A DNA stretch of 64,000 nt, from contig NZ_CP054038.1 in NCBI RefSeq assembly GCF_013282805.1, positions 3,534,001-3,598,000 on the forward strand, in the 5' to 3' direction. The position numbers and the translations under genes were made by a program. The notes beneath the pieces were generated by a model. That model saw nothing but the letters and a program-made list of their open reading frames with translations. It was not told the origin of the DNA and ran no database searches. The stretch's first letter is position 1. Each line of letters begins with the position of its first letter. Shown in pieces: positions 1 through 8,200 of the stretch. The stretch is from Microbacterium hominis (GTDB taxonomy: Bacteria > Actinomycetota > Actinomycetes > Actinomycetales > Microbacteriaceae).

Positions 1-1040
1 AGCCCCGCCACGCGCACTGCTGTCACACCGTGGCCGATGAGGGTCTCCAGGCGCGCCTCGAGGTGCTCGCCGAGCGCCGCGGCGCGGGTCTGCACCTCGC
101 CGGTCGCGAGCATCTCGACGACGCGCAGCCCGACCGCCGACGCGAGGGGGTTGCCGCCGAAGGTCGAGCCGTGCTCACCGGGACGGATCACCCCGAGCAC
201 GTCGGCATCGGCCACCACGGCCGACAGGGGCAGGATGCCGCCGCCGAGCGCCTTGCCGAGCAGGTACACATCGGGCACGACGTCCTCGCGGTCGCAGGCG
301 AACGTGGTGCCCACGCGGCCGAGGCCCGACTGGATCTCGTCGGCGATCATCAGCACGCCGTGTCGGGTGCAGATCTCGCGCACGGCGGCGAGGTACCCGA
401 CCGGCGGGATCACGACGCCGGCCTCGCCCTGGATCGGCTCGATGAGCACCGCCACCGTGTCAGGCGTGATCGCGGCCTCGATCGCGGCGGCGTCGCCGAA
501 GGGCACGGCGCTGAAGCCCGGCGCGAACGGTCCGAAGTCATCGCGGGCGACGGGGTCGTCGCTGAAGCCGACGATCGTGGTGGTGCGCCCGTGGAAGTTG
601 CCGTGCGCGACCACGACGTGCGCGGCATCCTGAGCCACACCCTTCACACGGTAGCCCCACGCGCGGGCGACCTTGATGCCGGTCTCGACGGCCTCGGCGC
701 CGGTGTTCATCGGCAGCACGAGGTCCTTGCCGCACAGTTCGGCCAGGGCCCGGGCGAACCGTCCGAGCTGGTCGTTGTGGTACGCGCGGCTGGTGAGGGT
801 GAGGCGGCCGAGCTGCTCCTGCGCGGCGGCCACGATCGCGGGATGCCGGTGGCCGAAGTTCAGCGCCGAGTAGGCCGACAGCAGGTCGAGGTAGCGCTTG
901 CCCTCGACGTCGGTGACCCACGCGCCCTCGCCGCGCGAGATGACGACGGGCAGCGGCGCGTAGTTGCGGGCGACGTGCGCGTCTTCGGAGTCGATGATGC
1001 GGATCGCGGCGGTCGCGAGGTTCTGGGGCGCGGAGGTCAT
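1..1040 (-). CDS. rocD: Ornithine aminotransferase, C-terminus cut by window edge
   Basis: PLP-dependent class III aminotransferase that moves the delta-amino group of ornithine to 2-oxoglutarate, giving glutamate semialdehyde. 346 residues are visible; the usual length is about 400, so the last part lies left of the window. The N-terminus has SEDAHVARNYAPLPVVISRG, typical of ornithine--oxo-acid transaminases; later come the NTGAEAVETGIKVAR cofactor-binding stretch, IADEIQSGLGRVG with the PLP-contacting Asp, and LLGKALGGG, where K263 should be the Schiff-base lysine. The ATG at 1040 lies 11 bases after the stop of the DDAH-like gene, behind GAAGGGAAG, so the two are probably one transcript. 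The product, glutamate semialdehyde, is also the intermediate of the PutA encoded at 5290-9105. Confidence 0.93.
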   Translation of the reverse strand, partial: MTSAPQNLATAAIRIIDSEDAHVARNYAPLPVVISRGEGAWVTDVEGKRYLDLLSAYSALNFGHRHPAIVAAAQEQLGRLTLTSRAYHNDQLGRFARALAELCGKDLVLPMNTGAEAVETGIKVARAWGYRVKGVAQDAAHVVVAHGNFHGRTTTIVGFSDDPVARDDFGPFAPGFSAVPFGDAAAIEAAITPDTVAVLIEPIQGEAGVVIPPVGYLAAVREICTRHGVLMIADEIQSGLGRVGTTFACDREDVVPDVYLLGKALGGGILPLSAVVADADVLGVIRPGEHGSTFGGNPLASAVGLRVVEMLATGEVQTRAAALGEHLEARLETLIGHGVTAVRVAG

Positions 1041-1051
1041 CGGGCTTCCCT

Positions 1052-1930
1052 TCAGCGTCGGAGTTCGAGCGTGCAGCACTTGATGCCGCCGCCGCCGAGC
1101 AGCAGCTCGGACAGGTCGACCAGCACCGGGTTGTAGCCGCGCTCGCGCAGCTGGGCCTCGAAGCCCCGCGCCCGCGGCGAGATGATGACGTTGAGCCCGT
1201 CGCTCGACGAGTTGAGGCCGAACACGGCGCCGTCCTCGTCGGAGACGCGGATCGCGTCGGGGTAGCGCTCGGCGAGGATCGCCTGGCTGCGCTCGTCGAA
1301 CGCGTGCTCGAGGTAGGCGATGTTCGCCCGTTCCACGCCGCCCGGGCCTTGAACCGGGTCGAGCACCGAGATCGCGGTGTCGAGGTGGTAGAACCGCGGG
1401 TCCACGAGATTCAGGCTCACGACCTCCTTGCCGAACACCTCGGCGAGCTCACGGTGGCTGTCACCGGTGGAGCGGAAGCCGGTCCCCGCGAGGATCGCGT
1501 CGCCCACGAGCAGGAAGTCGCCCTCGCCCTCGTTGGTCTCCACCGGGTCGGCGACCCGGAACCCGTTGTCGCGGAACCAGTCCATGAACGCAGGTCCCTC
1601 GGGCTGGCGCTCCGCGAAGCGGAACTTCGCGCCGTAGGCGACGCCGTCGATGAGGAAGCCGCCGTTGGCGGTGTAGACCATGTCGGGAAGCCCCGGGATC
1701 GGGTCGATGAGGTGCACGTCATGGCCGAGCGCGATGTACGTGTCGTGCAGCTTCTGCCACTGAGCGACGGCCTTGGCCGTGTCGGTCGGGTTCGATGGGT
1801 GCATCCACGGGTTGATCGTGTAGCTGACCGTGAAGTGCTCCGGGCGGCACATCAGGTACGAGCGGTGTTGCTGGATGCGAGTGCTCGCGACCGTCGGCTC
1901 GGTCGCGGGCGCGGTGTTCTGCGTGGACAT
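1052..1930 (-). CDS. DDAH / arginine-hydrolase family protein
   Basis: 292-residue member of the guanidino-group-modifying superfamily (dimethylarginine dimethylaminohydrolase, arginine deiminase, amidinotransferase). Visible family marks are the early NPWMHP and MVYTANGGF stretches, catalytic-type His182 in FYHLDTAI and Cys285 in the C-terminal GGGIKC. The ATG at 1930 is preceded by AAGGAG five bases upstream; longer in-frame starts run into the repeat array and are not credible. The partner gene is ornithine aminotransferase, so a route from an arginine-type guanidino compound towards ornithine and glutamate is the natural reading. Whether the substrate is methylarginine, arginine or another guanidino compound cannot be told from sequence. 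Confidence 0.85.
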   Translation of the reverse strand: MSTQNTAPATEPTVASTRIQQHRSYLMCRPEHFTVSYTINPWMHPSNPTDTAKAVAQWQKLHDTYIALGHDVHLIDPIPGLPDMVYTANGGFLIDGVAYGAKFRFAERQPEGPAFMDWFRDNGFRVADPVETNEGEGDFLLVGDAILAGTGFRSTGDSHRELAEVFGKEVVSLNLVDPRFYHLDTAISVLDPVQGPGGVERANIAYLEHAFDERSQAILAERYPDAIRVSDEDGAVFGLNSSSDGLNVIISPRARGFEAQLRERGYNPVLVDLSELLLGGGGIKCCTLELRR

Positions 1931-2054
1931 TCGGCTCCTTCGGAAGGGGCGGCGGACGCTGTCCAGAGGCTCGGCGGGGCTGTGGAAGCCGGCATTCCGA
2001 GCACGCCGGAGCCATTCTCTCACGGCCCCCGCGCGACGCCGGGGTGCACGCCGC

Positions 2055-2377
2055 GTTCGTGGGGCGCGTCGCGCGGGCTGCGGGGCGTGGATGCCGCAGA
2101 AACCGCCCCACGAACTCCGGGGCAGCCCTACGAACCCCGGGACACCTCGCTCGTGGGGCGCTTCGCGTGGCCTACGGGGCGTGGATGCCGCACCAACCGC
2201 CCCACGAACCCACGGGCACCCCCACGAACCCCGGGGCACCCCGTTCTTGGGGCGCGTCGCGCGGGGTGCGGGGCGTGGATGCCGCACCAACCGCCCCACG
2301 AACCCACGGGCACCCCGTTCGTGGGGCGCGTCGCGCGGGCTGCGGGGCGTGAATGCCGCAGAAACCGCCCCACGAAC
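2055..2377. repeat. Four-copy array of about 61-bp hairpin units
   Basis: Units lie at 2055-2115, 2150-2209, 2243-2303 and 2317-2377. Each starts with (GTT)CGTGGGGCG and ends with its complement CGCCCCACGAAC, so each can fold as a hairpin with arms of about 10-12 bases around a conserved loop containing GGGGCGTGGATGCCGCA. Spacers are short and related (CACGGGCACCCC, CCCCGGGGCACC). The array fills nearly all of the gap between the 3' end of the MDR oxidoreductase gene and the 5' end of the DDAH-like gene, both on the minus strand. Open frames crossing it are shadows. No transposase or matching element is present. Confidence 0.9.
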
Positions 2378-2392
2378 CCCGGTGCGGGAGCG

Positions 2393-3421
2393 CTAGGAGA
2401 CCGTGACCACGACCTTCCCGGCGGAGCGGCCGCTGTCGACGTGCGCGAGGGCGGCGCCGGCCTCGGCGAGCGGCCAGGTCCTCTCGATCACGGGGGCGAG
2501 CGAGCCGTTGTCGGCGAGCGCGACCAGGCGCTCGAGCACCGCGGTGTCGGCGCTCGCCGCGAGCGCGGTGAGCGTGCGCTTCGACCCGATCCCGCGCACG
2601 GCGGCACCGGCGATGCGGCCGAGCGGCCCCCAGAAGCGGTCGCCCTCCCCCGAGACCAGCACCACGCGGCCGCCCTCGCGCACGAGCCCGAGCAGCACGC
2701 CGAGGGGCGCGGTGCCGGCGATGTCGACGACGACGTCGTAGGCGCCCGCGGGCAGGGCCGCGGCATCCACCTTCCGGTAGTCGAACGTGCGCGAGGCGCC
2801 GAGGCTCCGCACGAGCTCGTCGTTCGCGGCGCCGCACGTCGCGTGCACCTCCGCGCCGCGCAGCCGGGCCAGCTGCACCGCGAACGTGCCGACGCCTCCG
2901 GTCGCGCGCAGCACGAGCACGCGATCGCCGTCGGTCACGCCGACGCGCTCCAGCGCCTGCCAGGCGGTGACCGCGCTCACCGGCAGCGTGGCCGCGACCA
3001 CCGGGTCGAGCCCGGGCGGCCGCCGCACCAGCCGGGCGGCGGGCGAGACCGCGTACTCGGCGAGTCCGCCGCCGAGGCCCACCTCTCCCAGCACTTCGTC
3101 GCCGACCGCGAGGCCCGCCACCTCGGGGCCGAGGCCGACGACGGTGCCGGCGACCTCGATCCCGCGCACCGGGTTCTTCGGGCGGCGAAGGCCGAAGGCG
3201 ACGCGGGCCACGAGCGGCTCGCCGCGCATGAGCTTCACGTCGCCCGCGGCGAGCGCCGTCGCCCGCACCCGCAGGAGAACCTCTCCGCGCCCGGGCTGCG
3301 GCACCTCGACGCGCGCCGCCGACATCGTCTCGGGTCCGCCGTAGGCGCTCTGGCGCCACGCGGTCATCGTGGCCGGGAGGCCGGGTTCGGCATCCACCGT
3401 CTTCTCGTCATGGGTGGTCAT
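2393..3421 (-). CDS. NAD(P)-dependent MDR oxidoreductase (quinone-reductase-like)
   Basis: 342-residue medium-chain dehydrogenase/reductase of the quinone oxidoreductase branch. The N-terminal GroES-like half includes YGGPETMSAARVEVPQPGRGEVLLRVRATALAAGDVKLMRG, usual for NADPH:quinone reductase-like proteins, and GIEVAGTVVGLGPEV; the Rossmann half has VLVLRATGGVGTFAVQLARLRGA. The zinc-ligand cluster of alcohol dehydrogenases is absent, which fits a zinc-free reductase. The ATG at 3421 lies one base after the XRE regulator stop, so it should be co-transcribed with the XRE and membrane genes. The real substrate is unknown. Confidence 0.88.
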   Translation of the reverse strand: MTTHDEKTVDAEPGLPATMTAWRQSAYGGPETMSAARVEVPQPGRGEVLLRVRATALAAGDVKLMRGEPLVARVAFGLRRPKNPVRGIEVAGTVVGLGPEVAGLAVGDEVLGEVGLGGGLAEYAVSPAARLVRRPPGLDPVVAATLPVSAVTAWQALERVGVTDGDRVLVLRATGGVGTFAVQLARLRGAEVHATCGAANDELVRSLGASRTFDYRKVDAAALPAGAYDVVVDIAGTAPLGVLLGLVREGGRVVLVSGEGDRFWGPLGRIAGAAVRGIGSKRTLTALAASADTAVLERLVALADNGSLAPVIERTWPLAEAGAALAHVDSGRSAGKVVVTVS

Positions 3422-3422
3422 G

Positions 3423-3638
3423 TCAGTCCTCCGGGTACTGGAAGAGGTCGTCGAGCCCGACGCCGAACGCGCGGGCGAGCTGGAAGGCGAGTTCGAGGGT
3501 GGGCGAGTACTTCCCCTGTTCGATCGCGATGAGGGTCTGGCGGGTGACGCCGACCTGACGGGCGAGCTCGGCCTGGGTGATGCCGACCTCTTCGCGCACG
3601 GCGCGCAGCGAGTTGGTGACGCGGGTGGGCTTGACCAT
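3423..3638 (-). CDS. Small XRE-family transcriptional regulator
   Basis: 71-residue protein that is almost only a helix-turn-helix: VREEVGITQAELARQVGVTRQTLIAIEQGKY is the DNA-binding core, followed by LAFQLARAFGVGLDDLFQYPED. It belongs to the short Cro/CI-like regulators found next to small membrane proteins. Its ATG overlaps the stop of the upstream membrane gene (TGATG at 3640-3636), a sign of translational coupling. It probably binds the inverted repeat at 4091-4146 and controls its own operon; that is inference from position. A longer reading frame runs upstream of the ATG but overlaps the membrane gene and is a shadow. Confidence 0.9.
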   Translation of the reverse strand: MVKPTRVTNSLRAVREEVGITQAELARQVGVTRQTLIAIEQGKYSPTLELAFQLARAFGVGLDDLFQYPED

Positions 3639-4072
3639 CAGACGAGCCCCCGCCGGTAGGCGATGACGCTCGCGGTGCCGCCGATGATCGACGACGCCGC
3701 GAAGCCGTAGAACATGGTGTTGGCGATCCAGAACCAGTCGGCCTGGAAGGCGCACTCGACGATCACCCCGAGTCCGGCGATGACCAGGAACGCCTGCCCG
3801 ACCCGGCTCGACATGGCGGCGATGTCGCCGTCGCGCTGGTCGCTGCGGCCGACGCCGTCGGGGTCGCGCATGCCGGCGAAGATGCCCCACAGGATGCTGA
3901 CGACGATGGATGCCGCGATGCTGAGCCCGATCGTCCAGAGCATGATCGGCACCCAGTCGACGTCTTCCACCGAGCCGCCCGCGGCCTGCGGCAGCACGAT
4001 CACGGTGTAGACGACCATGCCGATCGTGCTCACGATGAGCCCGGCCCAGATGTTGCGCTCCTCGTAGACCAC
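3638..4072 (-). CDS. Small integral membrane protein partnered with XRE regulator
   Basis: 144-residue protein with about four hydrophobic segments: IWAGLIVSTIGMVVYTVIVL near the N-terminus, MLWTIGLSIAASIVVSILWGIFAG, VGQAFLVIAGLGVIVECAF, and a last pair around ANTMFYGFAASSIIGG. The GTG at 4072 is preferred because GGAGG lies five bases upstream; a TTG at 4084 would extend it by four residues but has no ribosome site. Small membrane proteins paired with a short XRE regulator are common in bacteria and archaea, but I cannot give this one a function. It is first in a three-gene unit with the regulator and the MDR oxidoreductase. Confidence 0.82.
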   Translation of the reverse strand: MVYEERNIWAGLIVSTIGMVVYTVIVLPQAAGGSVEDVDWVPIMLWTIGLSIAASIVVSILWGIFAGMRDPDGVGRSDQRDGDIAAMSSRVGQAFLVIAGLGVIVECAFQADWFWIANTMFYGFAASSIIGGTASVIAYRRGLV

Positions 4073-4090
4073 GACGACCTCCAAGTGTCT

Positions 4091-4146
4091 AGAATCTTTG
4101 ACATCGACGACGGTACGCCGGGTGCGGCATCCATGTCAAGGATTCT
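4091..4146 (-). promoter_or_regulatory. Long inverted repeat over the promoter of the membrane/XRE/MDR unit
   Basis: AGAATCTTTGACAT (4091-4104) and ATGTCAAGGATTCT (4133-4146) are complementary at 13 of 14 positions, separated by 28 bases. Read on the minus strand the outer arm supplies TTGACA (4139-4134), followed after 18 bases by TACCGT (4115-4110), a credible -35/-10 pair. The inner arm then falls at the predicted transcription start. One arm at -35 and one at the start suggests a two-site operator for the XRE protein, perhaps with looping or cooperative binding. Confidence 0.65.
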
Positions 4147-4248
4147 TTACATTCGTTCCCCGACCGACGTTCGGCTTAGGATGCTTCGACCGTCGGCGCC
4201 GACGGTCCGGTCACCCGAAGACCGCAGCATCACCCCCGGAGTCCCCTC

Positions 4249-5094
4249 ATGCGCAAGCGCTGGATCGCGCTCATCGTCGTCGCGTCCGTCCTTCTCGTCG
4301 CCGTGGCCGGCGCGTACTGGGCCGGCCGCAGCCTCTTCCACATGCCCACCGCCCGCGGCGTCGACTCGATCGTCGGCGAGCTCGACGGCGAGCGCGTACT
4401 CGGCGTGTTCGCGCACCCCGACGACGAGCAGACCGTCAACGGCCTGTTCTGGCGGGCCAAGAACGACGACGGCGCGTACACCGCCATGATCACCGCCACC
4501 AAGGGCGAGGCCGGCCACCAGGTGCCGGTGGTCGCGCGCCAGAGCGACCTCGGGATCGTGCGCGAGGCCGAGGCGCTGAAGAACAGCTACCACCTGGGGG
4601 TCGACGAGCACGAGGTCTGGGACTTCCCCGACGGCGGCGTGCCCGAGGCCGACGAGCAGGAGCTCGTCGACCGCGTCGTGGACGTCATGCAGCGCGTGGA
4701 GCCGGACGTGGTCGTGGCCTTCTGGCCCGCCTCCGGCGCGACCGGCCACAAGGACCACAGGGAGATGGGCCGCATCACCGAGCTCGCGATCGCGCAGGTC
4801 GCCGCGGCGGGCGGCTCCTACGCGGGGCCGGAGCACCTCGTGTACACGATCAGCCCCACGACCGCGCTGGAGCTGTTCGGCGGCGAGGCCGGCGCCTTCG
4901 TCACGGCCAACCAGCCCGACCCCGAGTACGCGATGAGCGCCGAGACGGGCAAGAAGCTCGACGGCTGGAAGATCCACGCTTCCCAGGAGAACTACCTGCA
5001 GGCGGCGTACTACCTCCCCGCGTGGCTCGTGTATCTGCTCTGGGACCAGGAGTTCTACCACGTGCGCGATCTCACGGCCGACCCGCTGGGCTGA
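4249..5094 (+). CDS. Membrane-anchored PIG-L / LmbE-family deacetylase
   Basis: 281-residue member of the zinc-dependent N-acetylglucosaminylphosphatidylinositol/mycothiol deacetylase-like family. AHPDDEQ (about residues 56-62) is the family zinc/catalytic motif, and GHKDHREMG further on supplies the His-rich second motif. The first 25 residues form one hydrophobic helix after MRKRW, so the enzyme is probably anchored to the membrane with its catalytic domain outside. This differs from cytosolic MshB and Mca, which lack such an anchor. Start chosen at the ATG with GGAG seven bases upstream. Substrate unknown; an envelope or extracellular N-acetyl sugar is plausible. Confidence 0.87.
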   Translation: MRKRWIALIVVASVLLVAVAGAYWAGRSLFHMPTARGVDSIVGELDGERVLGVFAHPDDEQTVNGLFWRAKNDDGAYTAMITATKGEAGHQVPVVARQSDLGIVREAEALKNSYHLGVDEHEVWDFPDGGVPEADEQELVDRVVDVMQRVEPDVVVAFWPASGATGHKDHREMGRITELAIAQVAAAGGSYAGPEHLVYTISPTTALELFGGEAGAFVTANQPDPEYAMSAETGKKLDGWKIHASQENYLQAAYYLPAWLVYLLWDQEFYHVRDLTADPLG

Positions 5095-5116
5095 CCCTGC
5101 CGGAGCGCGGCCGCGT

Positions 5117-5234
5117 CGCGGCACCCCGACCCCACGACCGCGCCAGGTTCCGGCATCCGCGCCACATCGCGGCATCCGCGCCACATCGCGGCGCCCCGAC
5201 CCCACGACCGCGCCAGGTTGCGGCATCCGCGCCA
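5117..5234. repeat. Direct repeat of about 48 bp at a 70-bp offset
   Basis: Between the PIG-L gene and putA the stretch CCCCGACCCCACGACCGCGC with its flank CAGGTTnCGGCATCCGCGCCA occurs twice, beginning near 5117 and 5187. A partial extra copy of CGCGGCATCCGCGCCACATC lies between them. The two genes converge here, so the repeat sits at both 3' ends. It contains CGGCATCC, the complement of the GGATGCCG octamer that recurs in other intergenic gaps. No strong terminator hairpin was seen in the gap. Confidence 0.75.
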
Positions 5235-5289
5235 TCGATCGGTGCAGCGGATGCCGCAAACTGCCGCGCACGCGTGACCGGACCCCCGG

Positions 5290-8200
5290 TCAGATGACCT
5301 CGGCGCTCCAGTCGTCGGGGTTGCCGAAGCGGTGGGCGGTGATCGTGATCGACTGCTCGTGCAGGAACGGGAGCAGCTCGAGCCGGCCGGCCGTGGTCAC
5401 CTCGTTGTCGTAGACGGCGACGTCGGGGTCGCCGTCGATCGCCTCGGCGAGAGCGCGGTGCAGCACCCCCGTCGATGCGGCGGGCCCGACCAGGCGCACC
5501 CGCCCCGGGCGTGGCGCACCGTCGGCGCCGCCCCGCATCCGCACGAGCCACTCGTCGTCGGTCTCGATGAACACCGGGATGCCGAACTCGCCGAGCACGC
5601 GCCGCACGCCGCCCGGGATCCCGACGGGCAGGCTCAGCACCATCTCCGACCCGGTGCGAAGGCCGGCGAGGATCACGCGCAGGAGCGCCTGCCACGCGGC
5701 ATCCCCCGTCGCCCGCACCATCACGGGCAGCGGCCGGTACCGCAGGAGGTTGCGCTCGAGCCCGAGGCGCGACACGTCGCGCACCTGGCCGAACTCGCGG
5801 TTCCACGCGATCGCGTCGGACAGCGCTCCCCGGCGCAGCCACTCGAACGCCTCGTAGTCCAGCGAGGGCTGGGCGGCCTCGATGAGCTGGGTGATGCGCG
5901 AGTCGAGGCCGCGCAGGTGCAGCGTCGGCGACCCGCTGCCGCCCGCGCTCGGCCGCCAGGATCCCAGGCCGACGAGGTAGTTCGGGCCGCCAACCTTGGC
6001 GCCGGGCCCGACCGACGAGCGCTTCCAGCCCCCGAACGGCTGGCGCTGCACGATCGCCCCGGTGATCCCACGGTTGACGTAGAGGTTCCCCGCCTCCACC
6101 TCGTCGAGCCACAGCGCGAGGTCGTCGGGGCTCTGCGTGTGCAGGCCCGCCGTGAGTCCGTAGGCGACCGCGTTCTGCATCTCGATCGCCTGCGCGAGCG
6201 ACGAGGCGTGCATGATGCCGAGCACCGGCCCGAAGAACTCCTCCCGATGGAACCTCGACCCGGCGCGCACGCCGACGCGCACCCCGGGGGTCCAGAGCCT
6301 CCCGGCGAGGCCGGTTGCGGCATCCACCTCCCGCGGCTCGAGAAGCCACTGCTCGTCCTCGTCGAGCGTCGTGAGCGCCCACTCGAGCTTGCCCTGCGGC
6401 ACCTCGACGACCGGGCCGACCTCGGCGCGCGGATCGGTGGGCGCCGCGACCTGCAGCGAGGCGACCGCGTCGACGAGCTGCCGCGCGAAACGCCGCGAGC
6501 GCCCGACGGGACCGACGAGGATCGCGAGCGACGCCGCCGAGCACTTCTGCCCGGCGTGCCCGAAGGCGCTCTTCACGAGATCGGCCACGGCGAGGTCGAG
6601 GTCGGCGGTGGGCGCGATGATCATGGCGTTCTTGCCGCTGGTCTCGGCCAGCAGCGGCAGGTCGGGGCGCCAGGAGCGGAAGAGGGCGGCCGTGTCCCAC
6701 GATCCGGTGAGGATCACACGGTCGACATCGGGGTGGGCGATCAGGCGCTGCCCGAGCGACCCCTCGTCGATGTCGACGAGGGCGAGCACCTCGCGCGGCA
6801 CCCCCGCCTCCCACAGCGCCTCCGCGACGACGGCCGCGCAGCGGCGCGCCTGCGGGGCCGGCTTGAAGACGACGCCGGAGCCTGCGGCGAGCGCAGCCAG
6901 CACACCCCCGGCCGGGATCGCGACCGGGAAGTTCCACGGCGGTGTCACCACGGTCAGCCGGGCCGGCTCGAACACCGCTCCGCTCACGCGGTCGAGCTCG
7001 CGCGCGGTGGCGGCGTAGTAGTTCGCGAAGTCCACCGCCTCGCTCACCTCGACGTCGGCCTCGGCGAAGACCTTGCCCGTCTCGGAGGCGGCGACCTCGA
7101 TGAGCAGCCCGCGGCGCTGCTCGAGCATCCGCGCCGCCGACTGCAGCGCCTCGGCACGCTCGGCGGCCGGGCGTGCTCCCCACCGGGCGCCCGCCTCGCG
7201 CACCCGCGCGACGACCCGTTCGAGCTCCTCGGCGTCGTCGATGCGGGCTGCGGCGATGGCCGCGTCTCCCGCCGTCGATCCCTCGATGCGGCCCAGGATC
7301 CCGCGCGCCCAGGCGCGCCCCGGCGCCAGCGCGGGGTCGGAATCGGCCGTGTTCGCGAACCCGGGTGCGCCCGACGCCCGCGTCCCCGACTCCCGCGGCG
7401 CGAACACCGCGGTCTCCACGTAGGCGTCGCCGCCGAACAGCTGCTCCTCGACCGACGGCACGATCGGAGCGGTCTCGCCAGGATCGTCGGGAGAGTGGAT
7501 GCCGCGCCCGCCGGCATCCCCCCGTCCTTCGCCCTTCGCGGAGCGCGCGATGTCGAGCACGACCTGGGTGAGCCCCGCGTCGACCATCGACCCGGCGGCG
7601 GGCGACGGCGGCGCGGCGGGCGCGGCCTGCGCACCGGGCGCCCCGGGCGCGGCATCCCGCACCTGCACCCGGTTCGGTCCGGTCGCCAGCGACGGGTCCG
7701 CCGCGCGCGCGAGTGAGGCGAGGAACCGGTCGCGCTCCCGCGCGAACAGCGTCGGTTCGTCGGCGAGGTCGAACGCCGCCGAGAGGAAGTTCTCGCTCGA
7801 GGCGTTCTCCTCGAGCCGGCGCACGAGGTAGCTGATGGCGACGTCGAACTCCTCGGGAGCCACCACGGGCACATACAGCAGCACGTGGCCGACCTCGCGC
7901 GCCACCGCGGCCACCTGGCCCTGGGCCATGCCGAGGAGCATCTCGAACTCCACGTCGCCGCTGGCCCCGCGCTCGCCGGCGAGCAGCCACGCGTGGGCGA
8001 TGTCGAACAGGTTGTGACCGGCGACGCCCACCCGCACCGCGGCCGTGCTCTCCGGCCGCAGCGCGAGGTCGAGGCAGCGCAGATAGTTCGCGTCGGTGTC
8101 GAGCTTCGTGTCGTAGGTCGCAAGGCTCCACCCGTGCAGGGCGGCGTCGACGTGCTCCATCGCCAGGTTCGCGCCCTTGACCAGGCGCACCTTGATGCGG

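Noticed and set aside
2055..2377. Possible CRISPR array
   Set aside because: Units are about 61 bp with complementary ends, spacers are 13-39 bases and similar to each other, and no cas gene is present.
1304..3532. Open frame of 742 codons on the plus strand over the DDAH, repeat array and MDR genes
   Set aside because: It crosses two well-supported minus-strand genes and the hairpin repeats; low-complexity Arg-rich translation and no ribosome site.
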